64,000 bases of DNA from Pristionchus mayeri. Taxonomy: Eukaryota; Nematoda; Chromadorea; Rhabditida; Neodiplogasteridae. The notes beneath the pieces are model-generated. The model did no database searches and had not been told where the DNA came from. It saw only the letters and a program-made list of their open reading frames with translations. The position numbers and the translations under genes were made by a program. Where the stretch lies: positions 14,012,001 through 14,076,000 of the forward strand of contig BTRK01000001.1 of the NCBI GenBank assembly GCA_036245805.1, written 5' to 3'. Position 1 is the first letter of the stretch; every line of letters starts with the position of its first letter. Positions 9,381 to 24,300 of the stretch are shown here, piece after piece.

Positions 9381-12300
9381 TGCATCAACAGTCGCTTAGC
9401 ACGCTCGCGGAAGAGCGTCGAGAAGACGGCGATGGGGAAGGCGTTGCGAAGTTGGTTTTTATATTTATTTATTTATTTTTAAAAATCGATTCGAGCGAGT
9501 TCCGCCCCCTTTACTAAGGTCCAAGTACGCTAAGTATTAGGCTGGCTAGAGCAGCAATGCTTGAAACGTATCCTGTGCTGGTCCTTACCAATTTTTAGAA
9601 CGTCTTCTAAAGCAGAGACATTTATTGCCGATTTCGTTGTTTGGCCCAAAAGAGTCACGTAGCATTGATCAGGTCCTTTATTTCGATGCCGATTAAAATT
9701 TTTAAAAGATATTTAACGTTGACAAGTCAAATTTCTCCGTGTGATTCATCTCATAGCGCTTATCATTGAATATAAAATAAATAATTAAAATGGATGTGTT
9801 AGTTCCCCTCTAGCTAAGTTTACGCAGCGCTTGTATTGCTTCTTACTAAGTATACGACTAATTTAAATAATTTAAATATCCCCTTGCAGTGCCACCTTCC
9901 CGTCCTCGTCCGAACGGCAGAAGACGGCGTCGCGCCTCTCGCTCGCTTCCTGGTTCGGCTTCTCTGGGGTCAACGGGAACGGAAGGGAGGACAGGTGGGG
10001 ATGGATATCTAAGCCTAAGGCCGAACCCTAAGTCTAAGTCTACTAAGGCTGCTCCCTAAATAGCACATAAGTTAAATGTAACGCGCTTTGTGCGTATGGC
10101 CGTTCGAATTGCGAAATGGGTAGAGTTTGCATTTCATAACACGCGATTTCGGAGTCAACGGGAACGGAAGGGAGGACAGGTGCGGGATAGTATCTGTATT
10201 TACAGTGCTATGCGTATGTCTCACAAGTGGGCAGAGGTTAATGATAGGAACTGAATACTGGTGTGGTCGAGAATCAGAGGAGGTAGTGAACTCACGTATT
10301 TCCCGTCTGGGTGAGTTTCAAGCCGGTGGGATTTTGAAGTTGACTACGATGGTGCCACTTGTGGTCGTCTGTTCGGATTGCGAAATGGGTAGAGCATGAA
10401 TTTCGTGGCATTGTGAGTGAAACCCGCCGAAGCCGGGTGAACGAGCTATTTTTTAAATATAATTGAATTAGCTTAATGTACTGAGCTCTGATCACGCTAT
10501 TATAATCACCGTATATTAAGCGTGAAGGTTGTTATGGTGGGGGATTTAGTACATATGTAATAATATTGTGGCTAATTTAATTTAGTAAGCGAGCTATCTC
10601 ATTTGATGCTAGCCACCGTATACTTCGCTTGAAATTGATGCTCATTGCCATCGTGTAGGCTGGTCCTTATTATAAGCATCGAATTGCGAAATCTATTTTT
10701 CGATCTGAACCCCTTTTGATAACGAGATATAATCCCTTCGGTGAACAGGAAGTAGTAGTCATTAACCGCCAACTCGTTAACTCGTTCGGTGCTTCGCCCC
10801 CGCCTTATAGGTGAATCAATCCCAATTCCCTGACAGCCTCCCTCGTTAGCCTCATTACACACCGTATGCTGAACGTCAAAGTTGCTCTTATTCTAGTTTT
10901 ACGCACTGTATTGTGAAATAGCCTTGAAATAGGCTTCCATTGTGAACTGTTATATCCTTTCGATAACGAGAGATAATCCCTTCGGTGAACAGCAAACAGT
11001 AGTCATTAACCGCTAACTCTCGTTCGGCGCGCCCCGGCTCTTTGTAAGGTGAATCAGTCCCAATCCCCTGACAGCCTCGCCTTCCTCGTTATCCTCATTA
11101 GCTGCGTTTCGCTAAAGTACTTGGGAAGGAGTGTGAGAGGTTTGTTTGCGCGGGTCAGCATGACTCGTGATTCGCGAGTTGACGAGCTCTGTGTCAAACT
11201 TGCGCAGAATCGTTTGCATTTAGAATAACTGCCTAGTTTTCAGGCCATTCAACCGGGCCTTGAGCGAACTCAGTTACGATTCCGTAACGTCATTATCTTT
11301 CCCGACTGACCATCGCGGTGTTCCGATTCTCATAAACAACGCCTGCGTTGCGCTATGTCGTTATCGAATGGGTGATTTGCGAGCTGCACTCTCCCTCCTC
11401 TCCATCTCTGATGCCTCTAGTCTCTGCTGGTATCGCGCCTCTTGTAATCGGATCAATTCATCCTTTATCCCTATAGTTGGAGTAGTACCCCTCTCTCTCC
11501 CTCTCTCCTTCTCTCTCTCCCTTCTCCCTCTCTCTTTTTCACACGCCCTAGCACCTGATAGACAGATCTAGAGAGAATAGGCGTGAGAAAAAAAATCGTA
11601 TTTTTTGCTCTGTGTGTGCGTGTGATCGAGCGCAATAACAAGTAATATCAGCCAGTTTGCAATAGGCGACAATGGTTGCCTTTCCATTCAAGTAGATCCG
11701 AGCACCTTTTCTATTCATTTTGACTTTTTAATTTTATAATATTGGTCCAAGGAGCCCTTTAACCTCCGACTAATAGTAGGCTTTGATTGCTGTCGCTAGA
11801 GATGCTATTTGTCTCTTTAACTTCGCCCTTCTTTCTGACTAATAATTGGCTCTGATCGATATCCTCCCGCGCGAAACTGGTTACTGTTTCTGCTTGAGTG
11901 ATGCGCCTATCCGGGTTGGGTTGGAGGAGGAAAACACGTAGAGCGAGCGGGGGGATGATCAATGGTTTGACTCCGTCCCCCTTCAATCACCATTCCATGC
12001 ATTTGCTTGATCCATCTAGCAGCGAAAAGAGCGCGAGGAATGTACACTCGGGCAATTACTCATACTGGGGTAGGGTAGGGAGGGAGGTGCATATTTCGAA
12101 TGACATGCAAGCACGGAGATAGTGGAGGAAGGGTGGGTCCAGATGACATATCATGAACAATTTTAATATGATCTGCTCTTCGATATATCGTGGTGAGCAA
12201 CGAACGCCCCGATATCTCATTTCCTATTCATACCACATATTTTCTTGCCCAGCATGAGAGTGAAAGGAAAAGAAAGAAGGAGAGTAGTGGGCACGTGTCT

Positions 12301-15300
12301 AATCCTTTGTGGGGTCGTGAGATCAGCTCGAGTTTTCCTGCAGCGCGCCTGCCTCGTTTGCGCGGCACTTTGAGAGATTGCATCATTCGCTTGCTCATTT
12401 AAGCAGGAAAGGTAGATCCTCAATGCATAACATCCGTTGCAGACAGACGTCCTGGGAATAGAGTCAGGAGCCTTTTTTTCCTTCTTGATCCCTGATGGTT
12501 GTCTCCGCGGAATTGACCTCATTCCTGAAGATCATGCATTCATTGGACATGCTAAGGGAAACGACAAAAATTGAAAGAGCGGTTGTATCCGCTTGGTTTC
12601 CTCATGTCGCTCTGTTGTGCTAATTGCAAAACTTCTCATGCTAGAATGAAGAACGTGAAAAATGCCTATCTCATTTGCCATCGCTAGTCGTCGACCTCCC
12701 CTTTCTTTGCAAGAGGAATAATAATTTGTTGACCTCTCATCTATTCCCTTGACTTCCAGATAGGACTAGTAAGACATCCTGATAGGTTAGGTCCGTCACA
12801 ATGAGATAAGAAAGGTCGATCAATAGAAAGCTGTTGGCGAAATATTGAAGAAGTGTTGTCGAAATGCCTATCTAATTTTCCATCTTCGACCTCCCCTTTC
12901 CTTCGCCCGTGCAATAAGTATCAATTTCGAGTAGATACACCCATTGTTGCCTTTCGTCGATAACATCCACGTCGTTTTATCGTCGTTGTTTCAGACAATC
13001 GCATAATCGTCTGACTCTCCTCTTTTTGCATGATCTCTCGCTGCCTCTAACGTGCGAGAGAATGTGGAAAACGAGGAGAAACAAATCATTGCTCTGGCAA
13101 TCGCTATCTCCTTTTGTGTGCGCCGCCGGAAACGTTAAATCGACTGGCTTTGTTCTAGAATTTTCGACGAAACGGTCCGAGTCTGTTGCCGCGTTTCCCA
13201 CTTGGAATCGATGTAACGCAAGTCTTCTTTTGCGCAGCGCTCATGGGCGCGCAGTTTTGTTGCTGTTTCAGACGTTACATTAAGTAAAAAATTAGACTAA
13301 TCACTGAAAATATACCATTCCCGGAGTCGTTATCCTGTTGCAATATGTCGCACTCTGAACTCATAGCATCCACCCATATTTATTTATGTTTCAGAATAGA
13401 GCTATTATGCTATGCTGACTAGGAGCAGCGTTAAGCTATGACCGTGCATGCTAGTAATAGCTGAACATAAATTACTCCCGGAGTCGTTAGTCTCTTGAGT
13501 CCCACGTACTTAGCACAGTAGTGCACGTCCGCGCTCTAGCCTCTGTGCACAGCGTCTGAGTCATTCCTGGAAGAAGTCAGAGGTGATCTCGCTGTCTCTC
13601 TCCATGCCAAATGCTCTCTCGGCCTGCCATGCAAGGGAGAGAGCTAGTGAAATAAAGAGAGTAAGAGGAAGAAGTGGGAAAGCGAAGATAAGTGAGTGAG
13701 AGTGGGAGAGGTCGCCAGGGAGACCCTGGCTGCTGGAGGAGTGAGCAACGAAGTGGTCTGCTAGAGATGACGAAACAGCATTCCTTGCATTGAACTAGGT
13801 CTGCTGACAACTGTTTTGCAACACTGAATTTGATATATCAAAGGAGGAGACACGGCGCACAATTTCTCATCCGACCTTTCCTTGCTTCCTTGTTTCCCCG
13901 CGTTCTCATTGCAGTTGATCTCTGATTGACCTGTGCTACGTGCTGTGTTCATCATTCCTTGTACTGTAGACGTGTTGTGCTGTCTTGTACCGCAGCGGAC
14001 ACTTGGTGATGGAGAGATTTTTCTGCTTATTGCTCGCTGAACCCGCCGTTTCCTTGTTGTGCCGTGCAGATTTGTGATTGATTACGGCTTACCGAGGGAG
14101 ATACACCATTATTGTAAAGGCGCTGAAGTCAAGAAATGATGGGATGCTAGAAATTACTGTGAGCTAGTAGGTTGGAGGCTATAGGTAGGAGAAGATTGAA
14201 CCGGTAAATGCAGTTAGGCGAGCCACGGCCAAGAGGCACGCTCTGTACAGAGATGTCGCTCCCGCCCCTCTCTCTCCCCCTCCCTCTCATTCTCCCTCTC
14301 CCTCTCTGTCTCTCTCCCTCTCCCTCTCCCTCTCCCTCTCCCTCTCCCTCTCCCTCTCCCTCTCCCTCTCCCTCTCCCTCTCCCTATCTATCTCTGTGGC
14401 TCTCAAGTCCCCACACTCTCTTGCTTGACCATTCTGAGCGAGAGATGAACAGGGAATGGAGAGAGCGGCCGGACTATTGTTCTTCACTTCGCTCTCCTCC
14501 CCTCTCCCTTTTCTTAGCACTAATTGAATCCGACAAGTATATGGAGAAGAGGGGAGAGGGCAGAGGGGAAGGAGGAACCTAGAAGGGAGCGGGCACACAG
14601 TCGGAAATGTTCGCCTTCTTTTCGCCGTTTGAAGTGTTGTTGAAACAGTGATCTCCATGTTTCCATAAATTCCCACGAAGTTGTGACACAGGCGCGTGCC
14701 CGCCTCAGTTTTCATGCCTAGATTATAGGACAGATTGACGCCTAGAAGGGAGCGGGCACACAGTCGAAATGTTCGCCTTCTTTTCACCGTTTGAAGTTTT
14801 GTTGAAACAAGGATCTCCTGTTGTGAAGACAGTGTTCTTTTCACGTCTGATTTGTATCGGGATAGTAGATGACATTGAATTGTCATTCCGTAAGTTCCCA
14901 CGGAGTTGTCGTCACGGGCTCTTGCACGCATCTGTTTTTCTGCCTAGATAGTAGGTGAGTAGAGCGAGAAGTCTGGTTGACATCCAGATAGTAGGTGAGT
15001 TTGAAATCCTGTTGCCATTTCTTTCCGCGTATTTCAGTGTATTGAAAATTTCAAAATTTCGACTTCACAAGCTCGTTTATGTTTTCCTGGCTTACGATTC
15101 GGCACTCACTGCTTTCGTCTGAGTGTTTGGAGTGGAAAGGCTGGCTCAGTACGAGAAATGTTCTTCCTCATTTTTTTGTTTGTTATTCAGGCTTGTTATG
15201 CCACTGTGGCCTATGCCCGTTTCCTCCCCTTAGTTTCTCTATTTGTTAGTGGGTTCCCAAATTTTATGAGCACTCAAGGAATTAACGATAGAGGAAGTTT

Positions 15301-18300
15301 TTTTTTGGTAATTTCCTTGTTGTATAGCGGATTTATTCCTAGAAGTCGGCCTCGCTGGTCTATTGCACCTATAACTGCCATCTCTGTATGGCTATAAAGT
15401 CGCTTAACATAGGGGCAGTTTTACCTAGTTGATTGACCAAGCTAGAAGGAAATGAGGATGGTCATTCAAGGAAGTGAAGCGGTGGTAGTGAGAAGAAATT
15501 GAGAAAGAGTATTAGAAAGCACGCTAGTACGTGTCATATTGCTCGAAATTTGAAGGGAGAGAGAGAGAGAGAGAGAAATGAGGAAGAAGAAGGAAGTAGC
15601 TCGCCCCTTCTCATTTTCCAAGTTGGTCAGAGATGAGGGAGGACAATGATCGTGCTCCCTTAGCTGTTTTGCGTGCTTTTTCGGTGGTTCGCATTAGGGT
15701 CGCCTATTCGATGCGGGGTTACAGTTGCGACCTCGAACAGCCAACTCGGATTGGAGAGATATCTTGCAAGATACGTGATAAGTTATGGGAATATAATGCC
15801 AGGCAGAGACTACAATGAGCAGTGATTGGCGATAGTGTGGAGACAGGAGAAATTGAGAAAGAGAGACACAAAAGCGGATGGTGATTGTGAATGTACTAAT
15901 TTGAGCGAGGGATAGGCCGTGCTATTGTGTCTACATTGAAACATGATTTCACTTGCGATACGCTATGTGTTTTTATCCGTTGACTTTTTTTTTTATCCTT
16001 TTCATTGCAAGTTGCGTAAAGAATCGAAATTATATTTTTGCGATTTTTAATTTATTAATTTATTAATTAGCCTAATTGCAGAGCCTGGCGTCCGCTCGGG
16101 TCGAAATCAGCAGCCAGACGCGACGAGGGCAGTGACGGAGCGAATAACGGTGATTTTTTGTTTATTGTTTTATTGTCATTGCATATTGATCATTTAAATT
16201 TGCAATTGCTATTTTGAGGAAGCGCGCTAGAATGATACTGACTTGTTTGTCAAATCGCATAGATGAGCGCATGGTGAAACAGCAAAGTGCGACTTGCGAT
16301 AGAATACCGAAATGTTGTTGTTTTTTTATCGAGAGAATCCGCGTGATTGTCTAGACTCCGATAATGGCCAATTGGAAAAGTGGTGAAGCCTCAAAGTCTC
16401 GTTTGGTCAAATTATTGTATATTTTGTAGATTTTTATTTATCTTTGATGCGCAGTTCCGATCCATTGTTCCAAGAAGCCAAAGTTGTGAGTTGAGGTGCT
16501 GGTGAAACACGCGCCTCGCAATTTGAAATAACTAGTCAATATCCGCTTTTGCCCTCTCTCACTAAAAAAGCGACCATTAGATGGGGATAGTATGATCAAT
16601 TATCAGTTTCTTGTATATAATCTAATGTTAATTTTCTGCTACGCTAATCCCAACAGAATAAATCAATAATTAGTTACAGTACGCGCTACCCGTGCATCCT
16701 CCCACTCGCATCGGCACCTGGCTTCGGAGGCGGAGCGAGGTGAGAGTGCTTTTATTGATTTTTTTAAAAAATAAATTTAATCGATACACTTAGCATATTG
16801 GGAATTCGGATAGGTCGCTGAAAATGTTGTTTTTCTTAGTTCATGTGGACTAGGCGGTTTAGGGCAACATGGTAGTGCAATAACTGCTACGTGGTCGAGT
16901 CGCTAACAATCTGATAGGAAACCATAATTTGAATACTACAACTGCTCCTAAAGAGTCACAAGACATATCCGAGATTGAACGGTCTCGCATGCTTAGAGCG
17001 CGAGATACGTACTCCTGTCTAGTGACTCTTTGTGAGCAATTGTGCGATTCAAATTGTATGTGAATACCGGATTGCTAGTGGCTACAATGACCTCATATCA
17101 TTATAACTCTACCGTGCTGCCTTAAACCGCCTAGTCTGCATGAACTAAAAATCGGGAGAGAAATTAAGGGAGTCTAAGCACTTGCAATTACGATTGAATT
17201 GCAGCCTCGACGACGTCATCGTCGTTCTCGTCCTCGAGAACGAGCGTGAGCACAGCACCGCCGGGGCTGACGGGCGGAGGAGGAGTGGGAGAGGAGAGGT
17301 ACGGTAGTTGGGGAGATATGGGGGTACGGTAGATCTAAATTGAGAACTGTAGAGTAGAGGGGAGAGGAGATGAGAGAAGGGTTACAGCAGTGAGGAATGT
17401 GGGGGGGGGGGGGTACAATAGTGGTGGAAAGGGTGCTGTAGGAATGAGAAAGCGAAGTTCAGAATCACTGGAATAGGGTTGCGAAGCCGCGGATAAGCCT
17501 GTTTTTAAAATATTTTTCAAACCGTCATTCGATGATACGTTGAAACGACTCCGGCAGTTGTGTAGTGTAATGACTGTGAAACCTGAATGTGTTTGATTGA
17601 AATCGCGATGGCCGATCATTTTGTTTTTGTTTTTTTTTACAGAAGTCGCAAGTGTATTAACTCTTGGTATCCGCTTTCATATTATAGTGGCCGTGAAACA
17701 TAAATGTACAGACAAGTTGGAGACGTGTTTTTTTGTTTTGCAAAGTGCGGAGAAGGGCCTTAAACGTGATTCAATACATCGAGGGCAATGATTACTAACT
17801 GATTAGAAACCCTTTCGAAATTTTTCAAAATATTTAGTATTTTGGACCAGTGAGCCAGTCGTTTCGTGTGTTAGGTGTAAGAGTGGAAATTCCTTCTTCA
17901 ATGTTGCGACTTGGGATCGATGCATTAATATTTGCCTTAATTCTTGGAACACCAGTCAGTCATTAATTGCGCGCTAGATATAAGTGTGGATGTCCTTAAC
18001 TTTTACGATAATGATAGTAACTCTGCTAAAGCCCACATTGGCATTGGCCCAAGTGTTCAGTATCTAAGACGGCATGTACCTTTACTTTTACCTTTGCCAT
18101 TGCTTTACCGTTACCTTTCCTGCAGGCCGCCGCACCGCGTGCACTCGTTCACGTCGGCCTCGACTCGCAGCAGCAGCACCAGCAGCGGCACGGTGCAGCC
18201 AGGCCGACCAGCGTCCCGGTCGCAGCCGACGATCGAGAGGAGAGGGGAGAGTGCAGCAGCAGCTGCTGCAGGTGCTGCAAGAGGAGCAGGAGAGGGCAGA

Positions 18301-21300
18301 GGCAAGAAGTGAGTGATCCCTGATTGATGACAAATAGTCACAAAGGTACTCGAACGAGATTGGAGTATTTGAGAGGGATTTGTGGGAAGCGACAGGTTGA
18401 TTTCTATCGAAATTTACGCGGGGGTGAAGACTGGACGCAGGTAAGGAATGATAGGTGTTTTTCAACTGATTGAGAAAGATTCACTATGGCTTGAGAATCG
18501 GGGTTGGAGTAGTACTAAAGGAGTGGCGGGAATGTGATTGGTTGATCTGAATCAAAATTGTAGCAGGAGGAGCGAGCGCAGCAAAAATGTGAATGGTGGA
18601 CGGACGCTAGAAGTGACCTTTTGTACGAGATAACAATGAATTATTGCTGCTGGTCCGGAGAGAATTGAGAATAATGGAGAGGGAGTGTCGAGAATGCGAA
18701 TAGCAGAAAGACATGTTGGAGTGAATTGATTGTATCCTGAAAATCTCGGTGTTATTGGCATAGGTGGCGCGAGGTTAGAGTAGTAGAGGTAGTGCAGCGG
18801 GGATGTGGAGGGTGCGAGCTGGCAAGAAGTTAGTTGTTTTATACCATGAGGAAAGACCAGCTATTGTTGCTTGAGCGAAGCGATTTGGGTAGTAGGGAAG
18901 GAGTGGCGGGGATGCACCGGGCCTAATATGAATGGCGAATTTAGAAAGGGGCTGCTACGGGCGGTTATCGATTGGTTTCGAAATATAGTTCCGACGAATC
19001 TCTGGTCATTCAGTGACGATAATGTAGTAGGCATTGGGGAATGAAAATGCGCCAGGTGTGATTAAAATGAAAACATGGTTTGTATGTTTTTTAGTTATTT
19101 AAATTAAATATTATGACTACAGGAACCGCGGCGTGCTGCGCTTCTCCGGCCTCACTTCGATACTCGGAGGAGGTTGGCGAATTAAAAAAATATTTTTTGT
19201 AAGATGGTAAATTCATCCTGACATCCCTGCATAAGGACAATAATTGTAAAATTCGTTAACTTTAAGACAAAATTTGCGGTTGCTGTTTGGTGTTTCATGT
19301 GATATATTAGGTGGGGGATAGTTGCAGGATCGACAATATCTTGCTGATTCGTACTGTACAAAATATAAATGAGATGTAGCTTACACGTAGCATTGTTTTG
19401 CATGTATTGCGAGCTGCAGCTAATAGCGGGAATATTCCATTCGCTACAGTCGTCATATACTGTTTTCGTTAGTTATTTTCTACCTGGAAGTTGCGGATTA
19501 GCAATTATTCTGAGAATAACTGGCTAAGCTGCTAACTGATCAGTAACTTCTCCGGAACTGGTGATAAATTGAAAGTTCGTTAATATTTTTTCTATAAATG
19601 TGTAATACACAAAAATCGAATCGAAAGTGTGCCCGGCTTTTCGAGTTTCGCGATTGCTATTTGAAACTGATTGTAACGGAATCAGCGATTCTGTCCAGGT
19701 CGCCTGTATTAAAAAAAATAGTCACACGACTATTTTCTCTCTACCCTAAACTTATTTTCGAAAAGCTATCGATCATTGATTATTTCCTCTACAGGCCGAC
19801 TCCGACAGCAGCGTGATCAGCGACGCGCAGAGGCCACAGGCGTCGCGGCTGCAGCAGAGGTCACCATGACGAGGAGGTCGGTTATGTTTAATAATATTAT
19901 GAGCAACATTCTGTCAAAATAAAGCCCTGATTGTGATCGCTGCCAATTTGCTGTTTCACGAGTTCTTTATGTAGCTGATTGGTGCGAGGAAAAATAAATA
20001 ATATTAGCAAAAGCAAATTAACCGTGGCTCCAAATTGTGATAGAATTGCCGCTGTTTCACGAATTCCATTTGTCGATGAATGTTGCGGCGCCCGCACTAT
20101 GGTTTGAAAGCTGCGCTAATAATAGACATAAAAGGACTCTCGAATGATTGCATTAGATTAATATGAGCGCTCAGGCGTGTGCTTGCGATTCTTTCTGAGC
20201 GTAGTGTGAAAAGGCTAGACTAAGTGAATGAGCGAGAGAGCATGGGAAATGAAGAGAGCAAGGGAGGAGAGGGAGGGAGCGCTGCTCCTAGATTGAATGC
20301 ACACGTCCCCCGCATGCCGTCACTCGTTCATTACGCGACCGTCTCGCTTCTCTGACTCTCTCCAGGCCGCACGCTCTCTCGCCAATCAGACATCACCGAG
20401 CGAGAGAGTATGCACACTGAAGAGAGCGCAGACGGTTACGCGCACAATGAGGCGCGGCAGTAATTTCCTCGATTTGTCTGGAAATTTTGCTATTCGGCCG
20501 GTGGAGTAAGGCTGCAAGATCGGTTGATTTTCCTTCGAGTTCAGAAATGTTCAATTGTTGTTGCGTCTGAATCGGGATAAAATGTCTTGTCTAGGCGTTA
20601 TCCAGAGAGCATTCCTCTCCCTCTGACGAGAAATCTCTGATAATGTTGTTCGATTTGTCGAGATTTTGCTATTCGGGCGCTTAGGTGGAGCGCGGTTGCA
20701 AGATGGGTTGGTGTGCATTTGCTTTAACGAAATGGCAATAATTGTTGCGTCTGTATCGGAAAAAATATTGTCTTGTCTCGGCGTGATTCAGGGAGCATTC
20801 CTCGCTGATATACTGTTAATTTTGCTCGATGTGACGAAATTTTGCAATTTGGAAGGATAGGTGGATAGCGGTAGCACGATTGCTTTATTTCCCTGTGCTT
20901 TCGAGAATCAACAGTAGGTGGAACCTTCTAGGTGGAAAAAAAAACAAAAATTTGTCGATTCGAGCATGCTTCGCAATTTTGAAACGAGTAAAATATTATA
21001 TGATGAGTTTCAAATATGTATCCCATTAAGTGTCTCAGTGATGCGAGGTTTCAACGTTTCTTGGTATTCCTGTGCATTCAAGAATCACCGTTAGAAGATG
21101 CAATACCGTGATAAAAAAGCTTATGTTTTGGGCAATGGAAGAGTCCCTTTCGTCGTAATTCTGAACGAAGTTTTCCCATGGGAGTCAATTTGAGATGTAC
21201 TACTTCGAATCATGTGATTACACTCACAAAAGGAGTTTTAATTTCCGGTAATTTCCTCAATTTGTGGAAGTTTTCCGATTTGGCACCATGGTGAAGTGTG

Positions 21301-24300
21301 GTTATAAGAGTGACCTATGGTCGTTTCATAGATGAGACGGATCTTGCGGTACGTTCGAAGAAAAGAGTAATCAGTGCATAAGGAACTCGGCATTGCCATA
21401 GTTCCTGATGCACTCTTCTCCGGCTCATAGAGAGGAGTCAGAATGCGATTAGCACAGCTGGCTGATGAGAAGCGCTTGGTCTCTTGATTTCTCACACTAT
21501 CGCTTACTCTAGCTCGCGAAATATTGTGAGCACAGAGGAGAGAGAGGAGTAGCGCCTAGACTGCGTATGATGGTTATTTTATGGGCTATTAGAAGAGCTT
21601 GACAGCGCAGAGGGGGAATCAGGAAGTCGCTTTGCACGTTCTCCTGTGAGTTAGGCGTTTCGTCAGAAAGATTTACGATTAGTGAAGGGAAGTCGCTGCT
21701 GCTTGCGACAGGGTCCAGGGTCGGACACAGGGTCGGATGATAACCAAAAAATGGAACCTGAGAGGTGTTCTTCGGAGTTCACAATGCTGCTGTTTGATGA
21801 TGCAGTATGAAAAAAGCGAGCGGAGCAGCAATCAATTTTGTTTTCCTTCGAATTTCCAAGTTCGGCATTTGCGTGAAAGTGGCAATTAGCGGTCGTTGAG
21901 GCGCTATTAGTTTCAGCTGTCTCGAAACTCTTGTCGAGATTTCCTTACCTCCTGTTTACCTGATCTATCACTTTACGATTCCTGCGGTCAATTAGACGAT
22001 CAATGAATTTTACCATGTTTGTAAAGTCAAGTGCTGAGGATGTAGGCGGTGTGATGCCTTGCTCATCTTAGTGAGAGAGAGAGGGAGAGCATGAATCCTC
22101 TTCCTCAATTCGTCGCAATACTCGTCCGTTCCTTGGCGGTGTGATTTATTCTCCGTGTCTTTCGACGTCTGGCGGAGGGGCTGAGAGAGATTGACAGAAA
22201 GTGATCGGCGAGAAAAAGTGGTGGTAGTTGTTACACAACACACACGCTGAGAGGGAGAGGGAGGATGGATGATCGGGTAGAGCGTAGTTGACAAATCATC
22301 TGACTCCCTAACTTTCACGAATTTCTTTGTTTTCGACATCTATGGAGCGGATCGCATATCATTTCCTCAATTGACCGGATGTTTCTGGAGAAATGCCGAA
22401 TGTGCAGCTCGATTTCCGTCCATTTTTCATTTTCGAGACCCATTTTCTTATTTGCTTCGACGACAGCGTCATTGGCCTCATCTTTGCTCTCTCTCTCAGC
22501 TCATTTCCCATTTCATCCATGCTATGCTAGCATATTCCATCGCGTGAAATTGAAGAAAACATATATATGTGGAAGCCCGGATTAGTAACGACACCTCTCG
22601 AGCGGGTTATGAGTGGAACCAGAGAGAGAGATTCATATAGAAAGATGACGATCGTACATCTTCTTGAACGACTGCGTATACAGCCTTTCCATGAATCAAT
22701 CATTATTTATCATTTTACGCTAGATGCGGAATGGTCGGTATTCATCGGTTAGAGATATGGCCTGACCCTCCATAACGCTCTCTCGTCGGTCAGAGTGAGA
22801 TAGCTTGCAAATAGAAGAGAGCCAGACGATTGCTTACTTGTGAAGTCTGTCACTCGGTTCTAAATGAAGTCATTCAAGACGCGCTCTTGTGACGCAGAGT
22901 GCGAGAGCGTGCACATTTGTCTAGCGGCATCTTTCCCAAATTCCTCTCTCTCTCCTCACTCCCCATCCCTCCGGGTTGACTCGTTTCGCCTCAAGGAAAA
23001 GTCTCGCTTTTCTGTCTTTTCCACTCATTTGCAGTCTCATCCATCTACCCCCTCTAGAAAGGCGGAACTCGATCAGTGTTTCTTGGAAAGCTAAACTTTT
23101 TTTCCTCCTGAAGATTGTGTCCGTCCCCCTGTTTCTTCTCAGACTCGTTCTCAGTGCTAATGTATTGAAGGACTGGAGCTGGAGCTGGTCATCTAGGATT
23201 TCTCCTTTCTTTTTGCTCGCTCCCTCTCGCCAGCCCAGCCAGCCTTTCTTTCGGTCTTCTCAGTTTCCATTTCATTACGAGGCCAACTTTGGGCACATTT
23301 CTTCTCCGCGAAATGTGTGCGCAAATGAGTGTTCCGTACAGGGTTGGGCACTATTGAAGCCAGCTTCAGACCCTTTGACCCATGTTCCCACCGGTATTCA
23401 GTTCGCTGCAGCCCCATCCCAATAATGGGTACAACATTCTTTACGAAATGTGTGCGCCAATGAGTGTTCGTTCCATAGTAGCAGTTTAGAAAGAGTCGGC
23501 CTTGCTAGCAGCAGGTGGAGCGTAGCTGAGTAGTCAAATGAGCGAGCGCAGATGTTATTTGCTGAAAGAGGGAGAGAGAGAGAGGAGCGCGGCCGTTTCT
23601 GTGCTCGCTCGACCCGAGAGTTATCGTCTGATTCTCCCGATTCCATGCTCTCTCGCTTTCTCTGACCTTCGTGTGCAAGATAAGGCAAGTCAGACGATTT
23701 CTTCGACCCGAAACGGCGCCTTAATTCGTGCCTGGGAAAGGCGGTAATCCGACCATGATGTCTCTTAGAGAGTTGACTTTTACGTGTCGAGACGGATTAG
23801 AAGAGAGAGGGGAGAGAGAGAGAGAGAGAGAGAGAGATGAGCTAGTCTCTCGCAGCCTAGACTTCCCCCTCGTTCCTTCTGACGAAAAATAATTAGCGAT
23901 TACCAGCCGCATGCCGCCTTGGAATTGAGGCCTGAAGGCAGAGTGCCGGCTCGTGCGAGCTTATTCATTTTCCAGTTGATCAGATGGGGATACGCGGTAA
24001 TTCTTGCCATGGCTTGTTGAAAGTGTGTGTCTTCTTCGTGTAGCCAGTGAGAGAGAAGCTCTTTTTCTGCTGAATGTTATTGTGTTTGTGCAGACATTTG
24101 GATTTTTGCTAGATGTTGTCAGTGCAGATGCCCTCTATTTTGTGCTATTATCTCCACATGTTGATTGGCTGCTTCTTCCGTCCCCGTGAAAGTGCTTGTG
24201 TTCAAAGGAAGCGCGTCATGGCTGTTTTGATGACTAGCTAAGGGATTAGTGCCTTAAGTGTACGCAGACTTTGCGCTATTCCGGGTATACGAAGCGGGTG

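Larger units (their letters stand above)
9995..16081 (+). other. RNF19 intron 2: contents
   Basis: A 6.1 kb intron. It holds a partial copy of the preceding exon edge (10154-10182), a duplicated block (10720-11105), GAGAGTCAGAC palindromes (about 13008-13083 and 13595-13665), a half palindrome of the TGACGTCA family (about 13830-13878), a (CCCTCT)n tract (14270-14386) and a 161-base-period duplication (14577-14820). I see no nested gene. Confidence 0.6.
9380..19859 (+). other. RNF19: RNF19 N-terminal exons (coordinates)
   Basis: Exons: 9380-9450, 9890-9994, 16082-16149, 16680-16739, 17205-17298, 18126-18308, 19123-19198 and 19795-19859. Each was chosen for an acceptor/donor pair and for keeping one frame ([68 protein letters not shown]). 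The end of the 19123 exon is uncertain: GAG|GTTGGC at 19173 looks natural, but only the GTAAGA donor at 19199 keeps phase with the next exon. This part is low-complexity, so homology gives no check. Confidence 0.6.

Noticed and set aside
10720..11105. Possible small RNA or tRNA-like unit in the repeated block
   Set aside because: The two copies look like a plain tandem duplication; I found no cloverleaf or consistent paired stems.
14208..14931. Long Pro/Ser and Arg/Glu reading frames on both strands
   Set aside because: They are translations of the (CCCTCT)n tract and its flanks; there is no splice context and no family.
18088..18465. Minus-strand frame of 125 codons (Ser/Cys/Ala-rich)
   Set aside because: Antisense shadow of the RNF19 exon at 18126-18308, whose GC-rich Ser/Ala codons keep the opposite strand open.
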